A DNA stretch of 64,000 bases from Acinetobacter geminorum. Its GTDB lineage: Bacteria; Pseudomonadota; Gammaproteobacteria; Pseudomonadales; Moraxellaceae. The stretch spans positions 124,001 to 188,000 of the forward strand of contig NZ_JABELE010000001.1 in NCBI RefSeq assembly GCF_013009345.1, in the 5' to 3' direction. Shown piece by piece: positions 9,242 to 19,082 of this stretch. A model generated the notes under the pieces. It saw only the letters and a list, made by a program, of their open reading frames with translations, was not told the DNA's origin and did no database searches. The position numbers were made by a program, and so were the translations under genes. The first letter of the stretch is position 1. Every line of letters begins with the position of its first letter.

Positions 9242-11083
9242 CTAAAAACGGTATTTATAGGCCTGAATGTTGTCAAAAATTTCAGTTGTGATATCACAGT
9301 AACTGCTTGCACCAGGCAATAAAGCGAGTAAACGTTCAGAAGTTTTGCTTGGATTAAACGCATCTTCCTTCAATTTATTCTTTTGGTACTTAAAAGTACC
9401 TGTAGTTTCAACTTTAGCTTGTATACGTAAAAACACTGGTACCGCATAAGCAGGTAAGCATTTTTTAAATACAGTCACCATTTCTGTTAAATCAGCGTCA
9501 TTTAACTCGGCACCATCAGCAAGTGTGATTGCTGCCATACCTGCACGACCATTGGTATTTGGAATTTCTACACCATAAACCACAGCTTCAGCGATCTTGT
9601 CATATTCACACACCATGTTTTCAACTTCGGTGGTAGATACATTTTCGCCTTTCCAGCGGAAGGTATCGCCTAAGCGGTCAACAAACTGGGCATGACGGAA
9701 ACCAATATTGCGGACAAGATCACCTGTGTTGAAATATGAGTCACCTTTTTTGAAGACATCTTGCATAATCACAGATTTATTCTTTTCTGGGTCGGTATAG
9801 CCATCAAATGGAGAGCGACTGGTAATTTTGCCTACCAATAAGCCGACTTCACCTGCTTTAACTTTTTTACACCAGCCATTTTTATCGCGTACAGGCTCAT
9901 TCTTTTCTTTATCAAATTGAATGACTGCATACGGCATAGGGGAGAAGCCTACCGTATTGTCAAAGTTGAAAATATTACTAAAGCCAACGTTACCTTCACT
10001 TGAGGCATAAAGCTCAAGAACTTCTTGAACGCCAAAACGTTGTTTGAATTTATCCCAGATGTTTGGACGCATGCCGTTACCAATCATTTTGGTTACACGG
10101 TGAGCACGGTCAAGCTCTGTAGTAGGAGCATCCATCAAGTAGCGGCAAAGTTCACCTACATAACCGATTGCAGAGGCATTAAACTTCTGTACATCTTTCC
10201 AGAAAGCACTGGTTGAATATTTACGTCGAATGGCAAGGGTAGAGCTTCCTGCAATCACACCACACCAGCAAACAACCACGCCTGTTGCATGATACAGCGG
10301 CAAAGTTACATACATCACATCATTTGGACCAAGGTTTAAAATGTGGCCATAAGTGCCATATGCGAGTGTCCAGCGACTATGTTTAAAAATAACTGCTTTT
10401 GGTAATCCTGTTGTTCCCGAAGTATAAATATAAAACAGACCATCATTACCATGAACAGAGTGTGTGGTCGATGGATTGAATTTCGGGAATTGATCAATTT
10501 CTATTGCAAGATTGGCATAACCTTGAGGTGCTGTTCCGGCATCTTGACGAGTAGTCTGATCTGCAAACCAGTGGAAACGGTCTTTAGGAACATCTAAGTC
10601 TTGACGAATTTCATCGATTGCAGCACGGACTTCTTCGCCCGCAATGACTGCAATTGGTTTTACAAGGTTGATACTATGAGCGAGAACTTTACCGACTTGA
10701 GATGTATTCACAAGCGCAATAGTTACCCCAATTTTAGCTAAGCCTACAATAGTGGCAATAAGCTCAGAACGGTTCTCAACCATTACGGCAATCACATCAC
10801 CTTTACGTGCGCCGAGAGATAAATAATAGTGAGAAATCTGGTTAGCCCATTCATTTAAAGCTTCGTATGAGTAACTTTGATCTTCAAATAATAAAGCAAT
10901 ACCTTTCGGATTCCGCTTAACAGCTTTCTCAAAAGCTACACCTAATCCAGTTGGTGTATTTGCTGTTCTTAAATAAGCCTGTTTAAGACCATTCAGGATA
11001 TGGGGCACTTTGGGAATGAAGCTAGGAAGTCTGGTGGCAACATCCCCAAGCGTAATGATATCGGTCTGTGTTGTCTGGCTCAT
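9242..11083 (-). CDS. Long-chain/very-long-chain acyl-CoA synthetase (FATP-like)
   Basis: An ANL-superfamily adenylating enzyme of 613 residues that activates fatty acids to acyl-CoA. The P-loop-like motif YTSGTTGLPKAV lies near residue 245 and the hinge motif TGDLVRNIGFRHAQFVDRLG near 470. The conserved lysine region comes in the last 90 residues (TGTFKYQKNKLKEDAFNPSK). The pattern follows the FATP-type long-chain-acyl-CoA synthetases rather than FadD. The frame is open to 11158, but ATG 11083 is preceded by AGGATTGAT and begins MSQTTQTD, so it was chosen. It stands alone, between the tRNA-Lys pair and rne. Confidence 0.85.
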   Translation of the reverse strand: MSQTTQTDIITLGDVATRLPSFIPKVPHILNGLKQAYLRTANTPTGLGVAFEKAVKRNPKGIALLFEDQSYSYEALNEWANQISHYYLSLGARKGDVIAVMVENRSELIATIVGLAKIGVTIALVNTSQVGKVLAHSINLVKPIAVIAGEEVRAAIDEIRQDLDVPKDRFHWFADQTTRQDAGTAPQGYANLAIEIDQFPKFNPSTTHSVHGNDGLFYIYTSGTTGLPKAVIFKHSRWTLAYGTYGHILNLGPNDVMYVTLPLYHATGVVVCWCGVIAGSSTLAIRRKYSTSAFWKDVQKFNASAIGYVGELCRYLMDAPTTELDRAHRVTKMIGNGMRPNIWDKFKQRFGVQEVLELYASSEGNVGFSNIFNFDNTVGFSPMPYAVIQFDKEKNEPVRDKNGWCKKVKAGEVGLLVGKITSRSPFDGYTDPEKNKSVIMQDVFKKGDSYFNTGDLVRNIGFRHAQFVDRLGDTFRWKGENVSTTEVENMVCEYDKIAEAVVYGVEIPNTNGRAGMAAITLADGAELNDADLTEMVTVFKKCLPAYAVPVFLRIQAKVETTGTFKYQKNKLKEDAFNPSKTSERLLALLPGASSYCDITTEIFDNIQAYKYRF

Positions 11084-11211
11084 ATCAATCCTATTTATTT
11101 TTCGATCAATCCAAAAAGGTTGTGTTGGCAAAAGTACAGTATTTTCATGGTTCACCATGCTTTTAAAACTTTTCTTCTAGTGCAATCAACCTAATTGGCT
11201 AAAAATAACAA

Positions 11212-11247
11212 AAAAAACCTAGTCATCGAAATGACTAGGTTTGTTTA
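11212..11247 (-). terminator. rne intrinsic terminator
   Basis: Stem AACCTAGTCAT/ATGACTAGGTT with a 4-base loop; on the reverse strand it is followed by seven T. Confidence 0.85.
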
Positions 11248-11272
11248 AATTAGCTGCAATTGAGCAAATGAT

Positions 11273-14200
11273 TTACTCAGCTACAGGATTTGCTTTCTTT
11301 GGTGGACGACCGCGAGGGCGACGAGGACGACTTGGTTTGTCCTTATCAGCTTTAGAATCTTCTGATTCACTCTCGGCAGGAGCTTCAGTTGGCTCTACAG
11401 CTTGTTCTGTAGCTGCTTTGGTTTTTGCAGCTGCTTTAGGCTGTTTTGCAACTGGAGCTTCAACTACAGTTTCAGTTGGTGTTTCTACGCTAGCTGCTAC
11501 TTCAGTTTCCTGATCAAGCTCAAGCGGTTGCTGTTTTGATTCAGCAGGTACTTGTGCTTCAGCAGTAGAAACAACAACAGTTTGTTCTACAGACTCAGCT
11601 ACAGGTGCAGCTTCTTCTGTTGCAGAATGTTGTTGTTTGACTTGCTCAAAAGCTTGTTCAGCAGCAAGTTTCGCTAGACGACGACGTTCACGTGGATCAT
11701 TAGCAACACGTGGTGTCGCTTCTTTTGGTGGCGTCAACGCAAGTACTGGTGCAGGTTCTGCTTCTTGTGAAGGCTTGTTGCTTGGAAGCTCAGCATCACG
11801 AGTAACAGGCTTTTTGTCTTCAGCTTCCGCTGGAACTTCAGTTACTAGAGTACTTGCATATTGCTCTGCAAATTTCTGCAATGCACGATTGAATGTTGGA
11901 ACTAAACCAAACTGTTCAATCAATACTGTGCAGTCTTCACCGTAAACATGACGAATCAAGCTACCAATTGTATATTGCGCCAACGTTGGAATTTGCGATG
12001 GGGCAATTGATGGTGCAGCAGCTTTAGCACGTTTTGCATTGCGTTGTTCACGGCGACGCATACGAGGATCATTACTTGCACGCTGAATTTGCGGTTGAGT
12101 TTTTTCAGCCTTTGGTTGAGGAGCTTCTGCTTCAGCAGTTACTGTCTCTTCCACTGCCACAACTGGTGCTGGAGCTGGTTCTTGAGTAGCTTCAACAACA
12201 GGTGCTTTTTCAGTACGTTCAACAGGTTGCTCAGGCGTTAAAGCAATAATTTCGCTTTGTGCTTGATCAACATTGATGACTAAGGCTGTATTCATGACTT
12301 CATGCTGTGGAGCATCAATCAAATCAACCTTAATTTGTTTTTCATCAACAACTGCTGGTGCCGGCGTATTTTGATTTTCATTTAATACGCTTGGATCGCG
12401 GTGGCGATTCGGGCGGTTTGGACGTTGTTGATTATTACGATCACGACGTGGTACAGCATGTTCAGCTTGTTGCCCATCATTTTGATGTTGCGCATGCGGC
12501 TGATCTTGTTGCTGACGCTTTTGTTGACGTTTTAATTCACGCTGCTCTTGGCGTGATAACTGTACAACCTCTTCATGAACCTGTTGTTGCTGTGATTCTT
12601 GATTGTGGTGATGTTGATGTTGTTCACGTTGCTCTTTGTGCTTACGTTTTTTGTTGTTTGGACGTTGCTGTTGTACTTTATCGTCTTTTTCAACATTCTC
12701 ACGTGCTTCCTGTTTAACAGGAGATTGAGAAATATAAGCATTGTTAGATGGAGCTGAAGTAACTTCAGCAACTGCTGGTGCTACAACTTGTCCAAACTGC
12801 CCACGGCTAACAGCGCCTGTATTCACCATTTGTTCAATTGCGGCAGCAGCATTTTGTGCTGAGCGAGATTGATCAACTGTTTGAGCTTGTTTTTGAACAA
12901 ACAGGTTTTCTAACCATGCACAAGGACTCGCTGCTTTTTGAACGCTTGCCTGAGCAGCAGGTTGAACTGCTTGATTTGCTTTCTTTTGATTAGCTGCGCT
13001 GTTGGCAGCAGGGGCAGCATGCGTATGGCCATGATCAGCTTCTTCTAAATGCCATTCAGAAGATTCATAACCTAACTCTTTTTCACTTGAACGAGTTGCT
13101 TCAGTACGTTCATAGCTAGAAGGTGCAAAACCATCTGGATTGTACTGAATTTCGTAGTGAGGTGTTTCTAAGTGTGGGTGAGGTAAAACAGTCACACGAA
13201 CACCAGAAGTTTGTTCTAAGTAAACAAGACTATGACGTTTTTCATTGAGTAAGAACGCTGCAATTTCAACAGGAACTTCTACTTGTACTTCACCGTGACG
13301 TTCACGAAGTGCAATTTCTTCTACTTTACGCATAATTGAAAGCGAAAGTGAGCGTAGGTCACGGACCATACCTGTGCCATGACAGCGTGGGCAAACATAT
13401 CCAGTTGCTTCTTCAAGAGATGGGCGTAGACGTTGACGGCTCATTTCCATTAAGCCAAAACGAGATAATTGGCCAAACTGGATACGTGCACGGTCGCTTT
13501 GTGTTGCTTCACGAAGTTTTGCTTCAACCATGCGTTGGTTGCGTTCTTTAGTCATGTCAATAAAGTCGATCACAACTAAACCGCCAATGTCACGAAGACG
13601 AAGTTGGCGAGCAATTTCTTCTGCTGCTTCTAGGTTTGTATTAAGCGCAGTTTCTTCAACATCATGTCCACGAGTCGATTTCGCAGAGTTAATATCGATT
13701 GAAACTAAAGCTTCAGTCTGGTCAATTACGATTGAACCGCCAGAAGGAAGTTTTACTTCACGTTCATAAGCAGTTTGAATTTGGCTTTCAATACCAAAAT
13801 GAGCAAACAATGGCTCGTTTAAAGTATAAGTTTTGAGTTTGTCTAATTGACGTGGCATTACTGCTTTAACAAAGTTATAAGCTTCGTTATAAGCCTGTTC
13901 GCTATCAATTAAAATTTCTGCAACATCATCACGTAAATAATCGCGGATAGCACGAGTAACAACACCAGCTTCTTGATGAACTAGCATTGGAGAAGGACCA
14001 GAGCTCGCTGTACCTTGGATTTGTGCCCAAAGATCAAGCAAATGCTGTAAGTCTAACTGTAATTCTTCTTGGGTACGGCCAATACCAGCGGTACGTACAA
14101 TAACGCTCATACCACGTGGTAAATTTAAAGAAGCTAAAATTTCTTTTAATTCTTCACGTACAGAACCTGAAATTTGACGACTAATACCGCCACCTTTCGG

Positions 14201-14593
14201 GTTGTTTGGCATAAGAACCAAATAACGTCCTGCAAGTGAAATAAAGGTAGAAAGAGCTGCACCTTTATTGCCACGTTCTTCTTTTTCGACTTGAACAAGT
14301 AATTCAGTACCTTCAGTGATAAGTTCACGAATGTTTGAAGTTTGTCGCGGGTCTGCTTGGAAATAGCTGTTCGCAATTTCACGCATAGACAAGAAGCCTT
14401 GACGACCTGCGCCATATTCAACAAACACAGCTTCTAAAGAAGGTTCTACGCGGGTTACATGGCCTTTATAGATATTGGATTTTTTCTGTTCTCGGGTACG
14501 ATTCTCTAAATCAAAATCGTAAAGACGATTACCAGTGATAAGTGCAACGCGGACTTCTTCTGCGTGAGTTGCATTAATCAACATACGTTTCAT
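11273..14593 (-). CDS. rne: Ribonuclease E
   Basis: The essential endoribonuclease of mRNA decay and rRNA/tRNA processing, and scaffold of the degradosome; 1106 residues from ATG 14593 (MKRMLINATHAEEVRVALI). The catalytic half contains the S1 domain (about 35-120), the DNase I-like site with VSIDINSAKSTRG and VVIDFIDM carrying the catalytic aspartates, and the zinc-link CPRCHGTG (near 405). The C-terminal half is long and disordered: a K/R/Q/H-rich stretch (about 620-760), then A/E/P-rich spacers interrupted by RNDPRMRRREQRNAKR and a related ANDPRERRRLAKLA repeat. It ends in the AT-hook-like PRRPRGRPPKK. A 720-base leader precedes it. The frame extends ten codons upstream to 14623, but the later start matches the family. 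Confidence 0.96.
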   Translation of the reverse strand: MKRMLINATHAEEVRVALITGNRLYDFDLENRTREQKKSNIYKGHVTRVEPSLEAVFVEYGAGRQGFLSMREIANSYFQADPRQTSNIRELITEGTELLVQVEKEERGNKGAALSTFISLAGRYLVLMPNNPKGGGISRQISGSVREELKEILASLNLPRGMSVIVRTAGIGRTQEELQLDLQHLLDLWAQIQGTASSGPSPMLVHQEAGVVTRAIRDYLRDDVAEILIDSEQAYNEAYNFVKAVMPRQLDKLKTYTLNEPLFAHFGIESQIQTAYEREVKLPSGGSIVIDQTEALVSIDINSAKSTRGHDVEETALNTNLEAAEEIARQLRLRDIGGLVVIDFIDMTKERNQRMVEAKLREATQSDRARIQFGQLSRFGLMEMSRQRLRPSLEEATGYVCPRCHGTGMVRDLRSLSLSIMRKVEEIALRERHGEVQVEVPVEIAAFLLNEKRHSLVYLEQTSGVRVTVLPHPHLETPHYEIQYNPDGFAPSSYERTEATRSSEKELGYESSEWHLEEADHGHTHAAPAANSAANQKKANQAVQPAAQASVQKAASPCAWLENLFVQKQAQTVDQSRSAQNAAAAIEQMVNTGAVSRGQFGQVVAPAVAEVTSAPSNNAYISQSPVKQEARENVEKDDKVQQQRPNNKKRKHKEQREQHQHHHNQESQQQQVHEEVVQLSRQEQRELKRQQKRQQQDQPHAQHQNDGQQAEHAVPRRDRNNQQRPNRPNRHRDPSVLNENQNTPAPAVVDEKQIKVDLIDAPQHEVMNTALVINVDQAQSEIIALTPEQPVERTEKAPVVEATQEPAPAPVVAVEETVTAEAEAPQPKAEKTQPQIQRASNDPRMRRREQRNAKRAKAAAPSIAPSQIPTLAQYTIGSLIRHVYGEDCTVLIEQFGLVPTFNRALQKFAEQYASTLVTEVPAEAEDKKPVTRDAELPSNKPSQEAEPAPVLALTPPKEATPRVANDPRERRRLAKLAAEQAFEQVKQQHSATEEAAPVAESVEQTVVVSTAEAQVPAESKQQPLELDQETEVAASVETPTETVVEAPVAKQPKAAAKTKAATEQAVEPTEAPAESESEDSKADKDKPSRPRRPRGRPPKKANPVAE

Positions 14594-15314
14594 GGGTGTG
14601 ACACCTAATAGTGACCCACACAAACATATCGCACAAACTTAAAGGTTCTGAACGAACATCGAACATGACGGATCATTTCCCAGATCTCAAAATATTTGTG
14701 GTCTGAGTCATCTGTTACCGGCTACATTTAGCCTTAGCTTCGATTCTCGTCTGTGATGTAGGCAATACTGCTTCAACCTTTAAATCGGACTTCCTTAGTG
14801 CTTCACTGGCGGGTGAGCGGTGCATTGGTTAATGACTTTCACTGTCATTGGGCGCGAAGTGACTTCTTTTTGGAAGTTTGATACGGAATGCTCATCGTAT
14901 CGGTGCTTTCGGCAGTTCCAATGCATCAACGCTTTAGCCTGAAGGCAACATTAAGGAGCGATTTGTCTGATGTGTATCAGTTTACGTTCCATAACCAACT
15001 AGAGTTGGTAACATATTTTTTTGAACAAACTGAATTAAACGCAACAGTTTGTCATTTTGCCGATATAATAAGCCTTCGGCGTCGGCATAATTCTTTAGGA
15101 CCAATCCGAGCTGGTGATGAAAGCATCATTTTGATTGAGGTTTCAATCAGGGAAATTCCCTATTAGATGTTCACTTACGGCGGTATCCGTGCGCTGACTA
15201 TATCAAACCTTGCAGCATCTGCCTATGGGCTAAGCTTAGATTTCTTGTGAAAAAACTAAGCTAATCGGTCATTTATTAATCAAATTTAGCAAAATTTCAG
15301 GTTTAAATATTAGT
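14594..15314. promoter_or_regulatory. Long structured leader of rne and divergent rluC promoter region
   Basis: 721 bases without a credible gene. Several inverted repeats are visible: AATGAC/GTCATT (14831-14849), GATACG/CGTATC (14880-14901), ACAAACTG/CAGTTTGT (15025-15052) and TGATTGA/TCAATCA (15132-15149). In enterobacteria rne is preceded by a long 5' UTR whose hairpins let RNase E cut its own message. By analogy this region is a candidate autoregulatory leader; no sequence identity to the enterobacterial element is claimed. The rluC promoter must lie near its right end. Confidence 0.5.
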
Positions 15315-16247
15315 ATGAATTCTACACAGCAATGGCAAAGTGTCACTTGGTTTGAGGTGGATGAACATCAAGCAGGACAGCGAATTGATAATTTCCTGTT
15401 TTCGCGTTTAAAGGGTGTACCTAAGAGTCGTATTTATCGTTTGATTCGTGAAGGTCAGGTTCGAGTAAACAAAAAACGTATTAAAGCTGAGACCAAATTA
15501 GAGATTGGAGATCAGATTCGTGTTGCACCTATTCGCTATGAACAAAAGGATGAAACCGCTGCTCCTGTGAGTGATAGTGTAGCACAAAGCCTACTCAGCC
15601 GTGTGGTCTATGAAGATGAAGGCCTGTTAGTTATAAATAAACCATCAGGTATTGCTGTACATGGTGGTAGTGGTGTGGCCTATGGTTTGATTGAGGCTTT
15701 ACGCGCCGCGACAGGTAAAAAATATTTAGAACTAATTCACCGCATTGACCGTGACACTTCTGGTCTGGTCATGATTAGCAAGAAACGTAGTACTTTAAAG
15801 CTGCTACAAGATATGTTGCGTGAGCACAAAATTCGTAAGACTTATGCGGCAATTGTAAAAGGTCAGGTGAGTCTCGATAAACAACTCATTGATGCTCCGT
15901 TATTTCGTTACGAGTTAGCCAATGGCGAGCGTCGTGTACGTGTATCTAAAGAAGGTAAGCCAAGTAAAACCGAATGGGTGGTTGCAGAGCGTTTTAAAAA
16001 TGCAACTTTAGTTCATGCATCGCCGTTATCAGGTCGTACTCATCAGATCCGTGTCCATGGTTTAAGTATTGGACATCCGTTGATAGGTGATGATAAATAT
16101 GGACACACTACTGAGTACGCAGGTCCGCAGGCACGACGTTTATGTTTACACGCGATGCGTTTAGATATTCCGGGTTATCCACCGATTGAAGCGCCGTTAC
16201 CAGAAGACATGACGCAGTTATTAAAGGCTTTGAGAGTAGCAAAATGA
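15315..16247 (+). CDS. rluC: 23S rRNA pseudouridine synthase RluC
   Basis: A 310-residue RluA-family pseudouridine synthase. An S4 RNA-binding domain lies at residues 17-75 (QRIDNFLFSRLKGVPKSRIYRLIREGQVRVN). The catalytic domain carries the family motif HRIDRDTSGLV with the nucleophilic aspartate near 145, and ends with SGRTHQIRVHG. RluC modifies U955, U2504 and U2580 (E. coli numbering) of 23S rRNA. The position beside rne, divergently transcribed, matches the conserved rne-rluC arrangement in gammaproteobacteria. Its last codons overlap the next gene by four bases (ATGA), so the two are translationally coupled. Confidence 0.92.
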   Translation: MNSTQQWQSVTWFEVDEHQAGQRIDNFLFSRLKGVPKSRIYRLIREGQVRVNKKRIKAETKLEIGDQIRVAPIRYEQKDETAAPVSDSVAQSLLSRVVYEDEGLLVINKPSGIAVHGGSGVAYGLIEALRAATGKKYLELIHRIDRDTSGLVMISKKRSTLKLLQDMLREHKIRKTYAAIVKGQVSLDKQLIDAPLFRYELANGERRVRVSKEGKPSKTEWVVAERFKNATLVHASPLSGRTHQIRVHGLSIGHPLIGDDKYGHTTEYAGPQARRLCLHAMRLDIPGYPPIEAPLPEDMTQLLKALRVAK

Positions 16248-16918
16248 GTCTGAAAACCGAATTAGTAATTTTTGACTGGGATGGAACTTTATATAACTCT
16301 GTTGGTCAGATTGTTGCGAGCTTACAACATGCAGCAGAGCAACATGAATTGCCTCTAAGCGATGAAGCCGCAAAAAGTATTATTGGGTTAGGCTTGCCTG
16401 AGGTTATGCAGACCTTATTTCCAGAAGCGCCAGAATTGCATGACTCGATCTTAAAAGCATATGGCGATCACTATATCGCGAACTCGACAAATGATGCATG
16501 GTTTGAGGGTATTTCTGAACTCCTCCATGATTTAAAAGCCCAAGGTTTAAAACTTGCTGTAGCGACGGGTAAAAACCGTCGTGGGTTAGACCGTGTAATC
16601 GCAAAAACACAGAGTACCCATCTTTTTGATGTAACTCGAGCTGCCAACGAGACGCGTTCAAAACCAGACCCGCTCATGTTGCAAGAGATATTAACAGTCA
16701 CTGGGGTGAATGTTGAGCAAGCAGTCATGATTGGTGATAGTAGCTATGACCTTGAGATGGCACAGCGTTTAGGGATGCCGCGTATTGGAGTAGGCTATGG
16801 CGTACATTCGGTTGAAGTTCTGCAAAAGTTCCAACCTTTAGCGATTGCTAAAGATGTACAAGAGCTTCACAGCTTTTTGAGAGGATACGCTCAATTACCT
16901 ACTGTCGATGTAGCGTAG
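16244..16918 (+). CDS. HAD-superfamily phosphatase (phosphoglycolate phosphatase-like)
   Basis: A 224-residue HAD-IA hydrolase. Motif I is FDWDGTLYNS (residues 9-18), motif II the AVATGKN threonine, motif III a lysine in RSKPDP, and motif IV MIGDSSYDLEMA. A helical cap sits between motifs I and II. It overlaps rluC by four bases, an arrangement also found in pseudomonads. The substrate is probably a small phosphorylated metabolite; a more exact call cannot be made from sequence. Confidence 0.85.
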   Translation: MSLKTELVIFDWDGTLYNSVGQIVASLQHAAEQHELPLSDEAAKSIIGLGLPEVMQTLFPEAPELHDSILKAYGDHYIANSTNDAWFEGISELLHDLKAQGLKLAVATGKNRRGLDRVIAKTQSTHLFDVTRAANETRSKPDPLMLQEILTVTGVNVEQAVMIGDSSYDLEMAQRLGMPRIGVGYGVHSVEVLQKFQPLAIAKDVQELHSFLRGYAQLPTVDVA

Positions 16919-16992
16919 TTTAGAATGATAGAAGAAGAGGGATTTATTCCCTCTTTCTTTAAATTAAATAACAAAACAATAAGAAGAGAAAA

Positions 16993-17688
16993 ATGAGCCG
17001 TTCAATTCGCCTATTAAATCTTTTACAACAACTCCGTGAAGCTCGTTATCCAGTTACTGCACAAGTCTTAGCTGAACGCATGGGAATTAGTGTTCGAAGT
17101 ATCTATCGGGATATTGATAGCTTACGTGAGCAAGGTGTAAGAATCGATGCCTCAGCAGGTTTGGGTTTTCAGCTCAAAGAGGATATTTTATTACCCCCAG
17201 TGACATTCAATGAAGACGAAGCTGAAGCTTTATTTTTAGCTTTAGAATGGTTGAAAGATGTTCCTGATCAGTCATTAAAATCTGCTGCAGTTTCAATTTA
17301 TTCAAAACTTTATGCGGTTTTACCTAAACATCGAAAATATCTACTCGATGATATGACCTTAGGTGTCGCACATTATTGGCATCCAGTTGATGCGGCTCTG
17401 GTGGAGCAGGTGCGTATAGCCATTCGTAATCAAGTAAAAATAAAAATAGATTATTGCGATGAACAAAAACGGTTAAGTGAACGTTCACTTTGGCCTTTTG
17501 CTTTAGGATATTTAAACGACAAAGTAGTACTGGCTGCTTGGTGTGAATTGCGTCAGGCATTTCGCCACTTTCGAATAGATCGTATCCATCAGCTTCATAT
17601 TAGCCAAGATATATATCCCGAATTTAAAAAGCTTCTGTTCCAAAAGTGGTGGAAACAGGAAATGCAAAAGGCTACTGACAAAAACTGA
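16993..17688 (+). CDS. YafY-type HTH/WYL-domain transcriptional regulator
   Basis: A 231-residue regulator with an N-terminal HTH_11 domain (residues 1-60; VTAQVLAERMGISVRSIYRDID) and a C-terminal WYL domain (about 135-215). The WYL signature is degenerate: KIDYCDEQKRLSERSLWPFALGYLNDKVVLAAWC keeps the P-x-x-L-x-Y-like core. The fold senses ligands or nucleic acids. The neighbouring GST gene begins 49 bases downstream on the same strand, a pairing common for YafY regulators and suggestive of co-transcription. Confidence 0.85.
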   Translation: MSRSIRLLNLLQQLREARYPVTAQVLAERMGISVRSIYRDIDSLREQGVRIDASAGLGFQLKEDILLPPVTFNEDEAEALFLALEWLKDVPDQSLKSAAVSIYSKLYAVLPKHRKYLLDDMTLGVAHYWHPVDAALVEQVRIAIRNQVKIKIDYCDEQKRLSERSLWPFALGYLNDKVVLAAWCELRQAFRHFRIDRIHQLHISQDIYPEFKKLLFQKWWKQEMQKATDKN

Positions 17689-17737
17689 CAAAAGTTATTT
17701 GTACACTAGGAACTACGATAAACAAGGAGCAATAAGA

Positions 17738-18343
17738 ATGAGCCTTAAACTTTATACTAACAAGGAATCGCGTGGTGTAGTTATTGACTGGCTTTTGGTC
17801 GAGTTAGGTGTTGAATGTGAACGAATTGAAGTCGCATATAAGACCGAAATGAAATCACCTGAATATTTAAAAATTAATCCTTTTGGAAAAGTGCCGGTAT
17901 TGGTAGATGGCGATGTCGTGATTTATGAGTTGGGTGCAATCTGTGCTTATTTGGCTGATAAGTTTTTTGAGAAAGGTTTGGCTCCTGCTTTAGATGATCC
18001 GAAACGTGGTTTGTACTATCGTTGGTTATTTGTGATGGCGGGTCCTTGGGAGGCTGCAGGTGTTGATAAAGCTTTAGGAATAGAAGTATCACCTGAGCAA
18101 AAGATGTTTGTTGGCTATGGCGATTACGATGATGCTTATCAAGCTTTAGTTCAAGGATTGAGTGAAGCAAATCCGTATGTATGTGGTGAGCAATTTACTG
18201 CAGCTGATGTAAGTGTTGGAGCAATGCTTTTATGGCAATTAAAAATGAAAACAATTGAATCACACCCAGCCATTGAACGTTATGTTGATGCGATTAAACA
18301 GCGCGAAGGCTTAAAACAAAGCACGATGGGACAACTGTTGTAA
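17738..18343 (+). CDS. Glutathione S-transferase family protein
   Basis: A 201-residue GST. The thioredoxin-like N-domain (1-80) contains NPFGKVPVLVDGDVVIYELGAICAYLAD with the cis-proline and the glutathione gamma-glutamyl site (E-L/S position). The all-helical C-domain has FTAADVSVGAML, the conserved N-capping aspartate motif. The frame opens at 17699, but ATG 17738 follows AAGGAGCAATAAGA and begins MSLKLYTNKESRG at the first beta strand. The catalytic residue of the N-terminus is probably Ser12 or a nearby residue. Substrates are unknown; detoxification is likely. Confidence 0.85.
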   Translation: MSLKLYTNKESRGVVIDWLLVELGVECERIEVAYKTEMKSPEYLKINPFGKVPVLVDGDVVIYELGAICAYLADKFFEKGLAPALDDPKRGLYYRWLFVMAGPWEAAGVDKALGIEVSPEQKMFVGYGDYDDAYQALVQGLSEANPYVCGEQFTAADVSVGAMLLWQLKMKTIESHPAIERYVDAIKQREGLKQSTMGQLL

Positions 18344-18356
18344 ACTGAATATTCTT

Positions 18357-18387
18357 AAAAGTCATCCAAATGGGTGGCTTTTTTTAT
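18357..18387 (+). terminator. Intrinsic terminator after the GST gene
   Basis: Stem AGTCATCC/GGGTGGCT (with two G-U pairs on the RNA), loop AAAT, then seven T. Confidence 0.7.
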
Positions 18388-18404
18388 TTTCTAAATACGT
18401 CGCT

Positions 18405-19082
18405 TTAGTTGGTAAGAAAGCCAGCAGCAACGTTAATACAGATCGCTAAAATGGTGGTATTAAACCCAAAAGACAACACTGCGTGAAATAAGTTTAAAAG
18501 GCGCATATGCTTGGTGGTAATTGACACATCGGCAGTTTGCGCAGAAGTCCCAATAATATAACTAAAATATAGAAAGTCAGGATAAGTTGGTTGTTTTGTC
18601 CCTGGGAAATCTAATCCTCCATTTTCCTCATTTCTAGATAAGGCCATATAAAAATCGTGGGCATAATGTAGAGCAAAAACGGTATGCATAAAAAGCCATG
18701 CAGAAACAATCGTCAGTAAAGCTAAGGCTACATGGCCTAACTTAGCAGAACTTTCTGAAGGAAGCTGTGAAAGTTGAATCAGAATAGCAACCAGAGACAT
18801 GGTTAAGGCTAGTAAAACAATCAGCATAATGACCCATTTGCTTTCATCTTGTTTTTTAGCTTGCTGGTGCATTTGTGAATGATCGGCACTTTTCATGAGT
18901 TGCCAAACATGGAGTAAATATATGCTAACCGAAGCATTCCAACTGACTAATAATATAGTTGACCATTTCCATGAAGTTAACCATGTCAAAATAATAGCGG
19001 TGATAATTCCTATAAATAAGGCGATAAAGAAATGAGGACGGTTTAGTACACTACGTCCAAGGTGTTGAAATAATCCAATCAT
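18405..19082 (-). CDS. DUF1345 membrane protein
   Basis: A 225-residue inner-membrane protein with five clear hydrophobic segments (about 17-35, 41-60, 84-104, 120-142, 195-222). The stretch YPDFLYFSYIIGTSAQTADVSIT between segments four and five is diagnostic of DUF1345. No function is established for the family. It faces the GST gene tail to tail. The 5' side is followed by 264 bases of very AT-rich DNA. Confidence 0.8.
   Translation of the reverse strand: MIGLFQHLGRSVLNRPHFFIALFIGIITAIILTWLTSWKWSTILLVSWNASVSIYLLHVWQLMKSADHSQMHQQAKKQDESKWVIMLIVLLALTMSLVAILIQLSQLPSESSAKLGHVALALLTIVSAWLFMHTVFALHYAHDFYMALSRNEENGGLDFPGTKQPTYPDFLYFSYIIGTSAQTADVSITTKHMRLLNLFHAVLSFGFNTTILAICINVAAGFLTN

Noticed and set aside
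11241..13769. Several forward-strand frames opposite rne
   Set aside because: They are antisense images of the repetitive, biased codons of the RNase E tail and lack start signals or domains.
14888..15166. A 92-codon frame in the rne-rluC gap
   Set aside because: No ribosome binding site, no recognisable domain, and several inverted repeats cross it; it fits a noncoding leader better.
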